Positions 59,158-64,000 of a DNA stretch of 64,000 bases are shown here, one piece after another (position 1 is the stretch's first letter; every line of letters begins with the position of its first letter). Below the pieces are notes generated by a model. It had not been told where the DNA came from. It did not search any database and was given only the letters and a program-made list of their open reading frames with translations. Origin of the DNA: Psychrobacter sp. GP33 (GTDB taxonomy: Bacteria; Pseudomonadota; Gammaproteobacteria; Pseudomonadales; Moraxellaceae); NCBI RefSeq assembly GCF_014119005.1, contig NZ_JACGYX010000002.1:494337-558336 (forward strand), in the 5' to 3' direction. A program made the translations under genes and the position numbers.

Positions 59158-60273
59158 ATGAAAGTAGGTATCCCAAAGGAAGTAAAAAACAACGAAAATC
59201 GTGTTGGCTTAACCCCAAGCGGCGTAAATGCTCTGATTGATGCCGGTCATACGGTCTATGTTGAGACCAATGCCGGTATTGGTTCACAGTTTACCGATGC
59301 TGATTATAGCGATGCGGGCGCGACTATTGTGACGACTGCTGCTGAAGCGTGGGATGTCGATTTGTTAGTGAAAGTGAAAGAACCTCAATCTGATGAGTAC
59401 CCTTATTTAAAAGAAGGTTTAACCTTATTTACCTATCTACATTTGGCAGCTGAGCCGAAACTTGCCAAGATACTAGTAGAGAGTAAAGTAAATGGTATCG
59501 CATATGAAACTGTCCAATTAGCAGACCGCTCATTACCATTATTAACCCCTATGAGTGAAATTGCTGGACGTATGAGTACACAGATTGGCGCGCAGTATTT
59601 ACAGTCTTTTTATGGCGGTAAAGGTATCTTGCTTGGCGGCGTACCGGGAGTCCAAAAAGGTAAAGTGACCATCGTTGGTGGCGGTGTATCAGGTACGGAA
59701 GCGGCAAAAATTGCCATTGGTCTGCGTGCTGACGTGACTATTTTGGACTTGAGCCCAACCCGTCTAAAAGAGCTATCCGAGATGTTTGGTAGTGGTGTGC
59801 AGACGTTGATGTCAACCAAATTAAACATTGCTGAAAGTGTTAAAAACAGCGATTTGGTTATTGGTGCGGTTCTGATTCCTGGTGCAGCAACGCCAAAGTT
59901 AGTGACTGAAGAGATGATTAAATCAATGCAGCCAGGCGGCGTTGTCATCGATATTGCCATCGACCAAGGCGGCATGTTTGAGACTACCGACCGTATCACA
60001 ACCCATGATGATGCAACCTATGTCAAGCATGGCGTGATTCATTATGCCGTTGCTAATATTCCAGGCGCGGTACCACGCACTTCAACCATGGCATTGTCTA
60101 ACGTGACGCTACCGTATGTGATGGCATTGGCAAATAAAGGCTTTGAGAAAGCTTGTAATGATAATGAAGCGCTAGCAAAAGGCGTGAACACTGCCCAAGG
60201 TCATGTGACTTATAAAGCCGTTGCCGATGCACTAGGCTACGATTTTGTTGAGCTAGGCTCACTTATCAATTGA
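59158..60273 (+). CDS. ald: Alanine dehydrogenase
   Basis: Ald converts L-alanine, NAD+ and water to pyruvate, ammonia and NADH, and the reverse. The length of 371 is typical. Conserved parts are [23 protein letters not shown], the substrate region [18 protein letters not shown] and LFTYLHLA, the Rossmann loop [21 protein letters not shown], and [20 protein letters not shown]. The ribosome binding site AAGGAG sits before the ATG. The gene is isolated, with a long upstream region and a terminator shared with the thioredoxin-like gene. Confidence 0.97.
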   Translation: MKVGIPKEVKNNENRVGLTPSGVNALIDAGHTVYVETNAGIGSQFTDADYSDAGATIVTTAAEAWDVDLLVKVKEPQSDEYPYLKEGLTLFTYLHLAAEPKLAKILVESKVNGIAYETVQLADRSLPLLTPMSEIAGRMSTQIGAQYLQSFYGGKGILLGGVPGVQKGKVTIVGGGVSGTEAAKIAIGLRADVTILDLSPTRLKELSEMFGSGVQTLMSTKLNIAESVKNSDLVIGAVLIPGAATPKLVTEEMIKSMQPGGVVIDIAIDQGGMFETTDRITTHDDATYVKHGVIHYAVANIPGAVPRTSTMALSNVTLPYVMALANKGFEKACNDNEALAKGVNTAQGHVTYKAVADALGYDFVELGSLIN

Positions 60274-60320
60274 TGTTCGGTATATAATTTAAAGCTATTT
60301 TCGTGATATCACTGGTAAAT

Positions 60321-60390
60321 AAAAAGCCTGTTAAGTGATGGTTTATCCCTATAATAATTAGGGTGACAACTGTTTATTAGCAGGCTTTTT
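60321..60390. terminator. Two-tier hairpin terminator between ald and the thioredoxin-like gene
   Basis: An outer stem AAAAAGCCTG(T)TAA/TTA(G)CAGGCTTTTT spans 70 bases. Inside it CCCTA/TAGGG forms a second hairpin near 60347-60362. A and T runs flank both ends, so it can terminate both convergent genes. Confidence 0.8.
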
Positions 60391-60423
60391 CTGGTCTGTT
60401 TTTTACGATAAAGTGATTATAAG

Positions 60424-60984
60424 TTATAAAGAGCTTAGCCATAATCTTAATTTAAGTGACCATAATGGTTGGATGCCGGTAAGACCTTGGCTCATCTCAC
60501 CATCTTTTAAAATCACAAATGAGGGTGTCACTTGTCCTTGCCAATCGGCGAATATAGCGCCTTCTTGGTCATTCACTGTCGTAAAGCTGTATTTATGCTC
60601 ACTTAAATAATCATGCAATTCTTGATTATTACCGGATTTTATGGCGATTGTGACCACAGGATAGTTCCCTTGTTCGGCAAGCGTATTCACAGCAGGCGAA
60701 GTTGTGCGACATATCGGGCACCATGTGCCCCAAAAATAAACCAACGTTGGCTTATCAGCACTTAAATCTGCCAAATCAATGGTTTGACCTTGATAATCGG
60801 TCAGTTGTAACTGCGGATTAGCAGGCATAATCGGTTGTCGCCACCAATTAACGGCGGTATAAACAATAATAAATACTGTGCCATAGAGTAGGGCAGTTTT
60901 AAGTATCGATAGCAGTCGCTTTTTTGGACTTGGCTTTGAGCTTGCTTTGATTTTAATTTTTTCAATATTACTATTGTTAGTCAT
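60424..60984 (-). CDS. Membrane-anchored thioredoxin-like protein (TlpA/ScsD-type)
   Basis: The 186-residue protein has a basic cytoplasmic N-terminus, one membrane helix (~residues 27-46, ALLYGTVFIIVYTAVNWW), and a periplasmic thioredoxin fold. The redox motif is WCPIC in VYFWGTWCPICRTTSPAVNTLA, and the cis-Pro loop is VTPSFVILKDG. The layout fits ScsD/TlpA-like disulfide oxidoreductases. The CPIC dipeptide is not that of DsbA (CPHC), and suggests a reducing or copper-stress role, which is inference. It stands alone on the minus strand. Confidence 0.88.
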   Translation of the reverse strand: MTNNSNIEKIKIKASSKPSPKKRLLSILKTALLYGTVFIIVYTAVNWWRQPIMPANPQLQLTDYQGQTIDLADLSADKPTLVYFWGTWCPICRTTSPAVNTLAEQGNYPVVTIAIKSGNNQELHDYLSEHKYSFTTVNDQEGAIFADWQGQVTPSFVILKDGEMSQGLTGIQPLWSLKLRLWLSSL

Positions 60985-61141
60985 AATATTTGCTTTTCTA
61001 GCCTTATTATTTCAAATGTATGGTTTACGTTAATTGTTTTTGGCAGATAAAAATAAACGGCTGAATCGTCAGCCGTATTATTTAATATTAAGAGTCTATT
61101 ATCAGTTTTAAGACTAGAGTTTTAAAACTAAATTTTTAAAC

Positions 61142-62779
61142 TTAAGGCTTTAAAGCACGACCTTGCAAGGGATCGCCATCTAACACACTGCCTGAGTTTT
61201 CATGACGCTCTTCTGTGGTTAATTTACTGGCTGAAATGGCTGATTTTCGTTTCCATTTGAGGCTAAATAAGTCATCACGGCGGTCAATTAGGTTATGAAC
61301 TGAGCCTTCATTACGCACATGAATCAGTTTATCGAGATCGATATCAGAAAAGAAAACCATTTCTGTATTGGGAGTAGTTTCCGCCATAATCGCATCATGC
61401 GGAAAGGCAAAATCGGATGGCGAGAAGATGGACGACTGCGCATACTGAATATCAAGGCTTTCAACTTGCGGTAAGTTACCGACGGAACCGCAAATCATCA
61501 CATAGCATTCATTTTCAACCGCACGTGCTTGGGCGCAAATACGCACGCGCAAATAGCCGTTTTTGGTATCGGTCCAAAACGGCACGAATAAGATATCCAT
61601 GTCGTCAAGTGCCATCAAACGGGCTAATTCTGGAAATTCAATATCATAACAAACCAAAATGCCGATACGACCAGCATCGGTATCAAAGACTTGTACTTTA
61701 TCACCACCTTCAATCACCCACGCGCTACGTTCATGCGGAGTAATATGGATTTTACGTTGCTCCTCAACGGTCCCATCGCGGCGACATAGATAGCTCACAT
61801 TATATAAAACGTCTTCTTCATCTAGCAATGGCATGGAACCGCAAATAACGTTGACGTTATAACTGACCGCTAAATGAGAAATCTCGTTTTTAAACCATTC
61901 GGTGTAACCGGCTAAAAAACGAATGGCAATATTTTGGTCGGTAGATTCACACAGCCCCATGAGCGGTGCATTAAAAAATTCGGGTAAGCAAGCAAAGTCC
62001 GAATTATAGTCCGCCATGATATCGACGAAAAATTCTACTTGTTGCAGCAGCTCTTCAGGAGATTCAACTTCACGCATCTGCCACTGAATACCGCCAATGC
62101 GTACTTCAGATTTACGCGTATTGGGCTTATAATCTTGGGGTTCATAATAAATATTTGCCCACTCAAGCAAGGTTGCAAAGCCCTTCGACTGTTTATCATC
62201 AGGCAAATATCCGGTCAAAATACGTTTGACGATAAAGCCATTTGACAGCTGAAACGATAATGCAGGGTCGTGAATCTCACGCGCTTCAACCGCCTCGATA
62301 TATTCACCCGGTGTTAAGTCTTGGTGGTCATAGTATTTTGGAATACGACCGCCAGCAAGAATAGCGCGGAAGTTCAACTGTCGGCACAGCTCTTTACGGG
62401 CATCATAAAGTCTGCGACCTAAACGATAACCGCGATAATCAGGATCAATTAGTGCATCTAACCCATAAATGGCATCGCCTTTTGGATTGTCTCTAATAAT
62501 CTCTTTTTGCCCGATTAAATCATCATAGGTATGTGGATTAGAAAACTTCGTATAATCAACGCGCATTGATAATACGATACCAATCAATTTTTCATGATCA
62601 AATAATGCAATTTGCCCTTCTGGAAAGGCATCAATTAATGTATTAATGGTATTTTTTGACCATGAACCGCCCAAATTGGCATAGACACGATCCATCAAGG
62701 CTTTTAATTGCGGATAATCTTTTTTCTTAATTTCGGCGATGGTTAAATGAAAGTCGTCGATTTTCTCAATTTTACTCAT
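61142..62779 (-). CDS. GNAT acetyltransferase/nitrilase-family hydrolase fusion
   Basis: This two-domain protein has 545 residues. The N-terminal ~190 residues are a GNAT acetyltransferase (IGIVLSMRVDY, LIDPDYRGYRLGRRLYDARKELC, where RGYRLGRRL binds acetyl-CoA). The C-terminal ~300 residues are a carbon-nitrogen hydrolase with its Glu-Lys-Cys triad: Glu in FACLPEFF, Lys in EEQRKIHITPHE and C377 in GILVCYDIEFPELARL. This architecture is known in proteobacteria, but its substrate is not established. It may deamidate and acetylate related small molecules. AGGAA precedes the ATG. Confidence 0.92.
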   Translation of the reverse strand: MSKIEKIDDFHLTIAEIKKKDYPQLKALMDRVYANLGGSWSKNTINTLIDAFPEGQIALFDHEKLIGIVLSMRVDYTKFSNPHTYDDLIGQKEIIRDNPKGDAIYGLDALIDPDYRGYRLGRRLYDARKELCRQLNFRAILAGGRIPKYYDHQDLTPGEYIEAVEAREIHDPALSFQLSNGFIVKRILTGYLPDDKQSKGFATLLEWANIYYEPQDYKPNTRKSEVRIGGIQWQMREVESPEELLQQVEFFVDIMADYNSDFACLPEFFNAPLMGLCESTDQNIAIRFLAGYTEWFKNEISHLAVSYNVNVICGSMPLLDEEDVLYNVSYLCRRDGTVEEQRKIHITPHERSAWVIEGGDKVQVFDTDAGRIGILVCYDIEFPELARLMALDDMDILFVPFWTDTKNGYLRVRICAQARAVENECYVMICGSVGNLPQVESLDIQYAQSSIFSPSDFAFPHDAIMAETTPNTEMVFFSDIDLDKLIHVRNEGSVHNLIDRRDDLFSLKWKRKSAISASKLTTEERHENSGSVLDGDPLQGRALKP

Positions 62780-63269
62780 AGTATTCCTGTTTTAGCAGTT
62801 TGCATGTCTAATGCTATGAGAGGCGCTATTACTCAATACATTGACACAGCTTTTTGTAAATTTAAATGTTTGTAAAGGCAAACGTTATAGACGCAAAATT
62901 ATCAGGGCAGTCATAGTCGTCAATGTCTGTAATTAATAATTAAGCTATTCCATAAACGCTTAAGTTGCGACCTTAAAAAGATATCAATAGCGTCATATTA
63001 AAGTTACAATATTCCAATGTTTACAATAGTTTGGAATAATTATAGCTTAGCTACTAATGACATTATAAGTGGCTGCAGGCGTCCGCTATGATAACAAGCT
63101 TGGGGCTTAATAAAAGCGTAACGTAGTAAACATTTACTATATTTTTGTGAGCTTTGGCAATGTTATTTTATCATTGCCTATACTTTATTCATCTGATTTA
63201 GATATTTTATATTTAAGTATTTGTGTTTTTGAGTCGCTAATTATGGCGGCTGTTTAGGATTATAGTTTT
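62780..63269. other. Divergent region between the fusion gene and the BLUF gene
   Basis: These 490 AT-rich bases lie between divergent genes. I see no frame of note, RNA gene or strong repeat. Confidence 0.4.
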
Positions 63270-63899
63270 ATGCCTTTAGGTGATATCGATACGATCAATA
63301 CTTTAGAAAAAATAGATGAGTCAGCCTTGATTCAGTTGGTGTATGTGAGCAGTTTGACATTAGTAGGACGTTTGAACACCGCGATATTTGAGGAAGTAGA
63401 AGGGCACGCGCGTGCTTATAATGGGAAACAAGGTATCACGGGTATTCTGTGTTACGGCAATGGACAGTTTTTGCAGTGTATTGAGGGCAAGAAATCGCAA
63501 GTTTTAGCGCTACAGCAGCGAATTTTTGCTGATAAGCGCCATAAGAATGTTAAGGTGCTATTACTGCAAGCTATCGATGAACGTAGCTTTATAGATTGGC
63601 GCATGCGCTTACTATTTTTAGAGCGTTGGCTGTGGTCTCCCGCTACCAAGCAACAAGCGACCCAGCTTTCACCCTTTCTACCTTTTGCTCCGCACGGTTG
63701 GTCATCAAATCGTACGGAAGATTTTTTACGAATTATCAAATATTTTGATACGCCACCCCATATTAACGCCGCAGGCATTACTTATAATGCATTGGGCAAT
63801 ATGCTGCGCCATGTTGCTGCTCCGCATCAAGCTTTTTTGCTGGTTCAGGGTTGTCTAAGTGTGCTGATTATAGTGGCTATCTTTTTATTGTTTTTATAA
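63270..63899 (+). CDS. BLUF blue-light receptor with C-terminal membrane anchor
   Basis: BLUF proteins sense blue light through FAD. The domain spans residues ~15-110: LIQLVYVSSL (with the key Tyr), RAYNGKQGITGILCYGNGQFLQCIEG (with Asn and the key Gln of GQFLQ), and RSFIDWRMRLLFL in the C-terminal strand with Trp and Met. The remaining ~100 residues contain no EAL or other output domain. They end in a predicted membrane helix (FLLVQGCLSVLIIVAIFLLFL). Short BLUF proteins such as BlsA in Acinetobacter act through protein partners; this one is likely membrane-bound. AGGA lies about 12 bases before the ATG. Confidence 0.9.
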   Translation: MPLGDIDTINTLEKIDESALIQLVYVSSLTLVGRLNTAIFEEVEGHARAYNGKQGITGILCYGNGQFLQCIEGKKSQVLALQQRIFADKRHKNVKVLLLQAIDERSFIDWRMRLLFLERWLWSPATKQQATQLSPFLPFAPHGWSSNRTEDFLRIIKYFDTPPHINAAGITYNALGNMLRHVAAPHQAFLLVQGCLSVLIIVAIFLLFL

Positions 63900-63914
63900 C
63901 CTATCTCAATTATT

Positions 63915-63950
63915 AAAAAAACGCCCAACATTAACACTGGGCGTTTTTTT
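63915..63950 (+). terminator. Rho-independent terminator of the BLUF gene
   Basis: AAAAAAACGCCCA pairs perfectly with TGGGCGTTTTTTT across a ten-base loop, just after the stop codon. Confidence 0.9.
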
Positions 63951-64000
63951 ATTTCTTATTTTAAAGTTTGTTAATTATCTAATCCATATCAAAAATCTTG

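Overview
The window reads as a chromosomal segment of a Moraxellaceae gammaproteobacterium, most probably Psychrobacter. I infer this from AT-leaning but gene-dense DNA, the protein sequences, and two conserved gammaproteobacterial blocks: lepA-lepB-DUF4845-rnc-era-recO-pdxJ, and relA-rlmD-cysM-gacS. I saw no prophage, insertion sequence, integron or CRISPR array. The genus call is from memory of such proteins and was not checked by search.

Layout. 1-8 kb: the 3' end of ligA, an AT-rich orphan gene abutting it, two small lipoproteins, a YgiQ-type radical SAM protein, a small membrane protein that ends in a 10-copy 8-bp repeat, and an Lrp/AsnC regulator divergent from an EamA/RarD-like transporter. 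8-12 kb: smpB, coaD, a 2[4Fe-4S] ferredoxin, bioA and bioD, then rnpB and a tRNA-Met with a clear promoter and terminator. 12.8-20 kb: the translation, secretion and RNA-processing block lepA to pdxJ. 20-26 kb: a lone pseudopilin, an OmpA-family porin with a long 5' region, typA/bipA, mscL and a secreted protein of unknown function. 26-38 kb: mutM, relA, rlmD, a PolB-like 3'-5' exonuclease, cysM and, divergently, a GacS/BarA-type hybrid kinase. 38-44 kb: an enoyl-CoA hydratase-like protein, a Bcr/CflA exporter, and a compact four-gene phosphorelay (membrane Hpt/ATPase kinase, single-domain response regulator, two tandem CheX-like proteins). 44.7-49 kb: rpsB-tsf, a lytic transglycosylase, and a decayed lrgA-lrgB locus. 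49-58 kb: hflX, a PlsC-type acyltransferase, an aldo/keto reductase, an FKBP-type isomerase, a tiny lipoprotein frame with no normal start codon, a cold-shock/DUF1294 protein, lspA and ileS. 59-64 kb: alanine dehydrogenase, a thioredoxin-like protein, a GNAT/nitrilase-family fusion, and a membrane-anchored BLUF blue-light receptor.

Most of the window is housekeeping: translation (rpsB, tsf, lepA, typA, ileS, smpB, hflX, era), RNA processing (rnpB, rnc, rlmD), protein export (lepB, lspA), stress signalling (relA, gacS) and cofactors (bioA, bioD, coaD, pdxJ). The best candidate for an under-described system is the kinase/response-regulator/CheX-CheX operon at 40.8-44.4 kb. It looks like a chemosensory phosphorelay reduced to kinase, receiver and two putative phosphatases, with no receptor, CheW or CheB/CheR genes nearby. 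Secondary points of interest are the orphan at the ligA end, the octamer array holding both convergent stop codons, the decaying lrgAB locus, the start-less lipoprotein frame, and the unusual insertions or extensions in GacS, LspA and Era.
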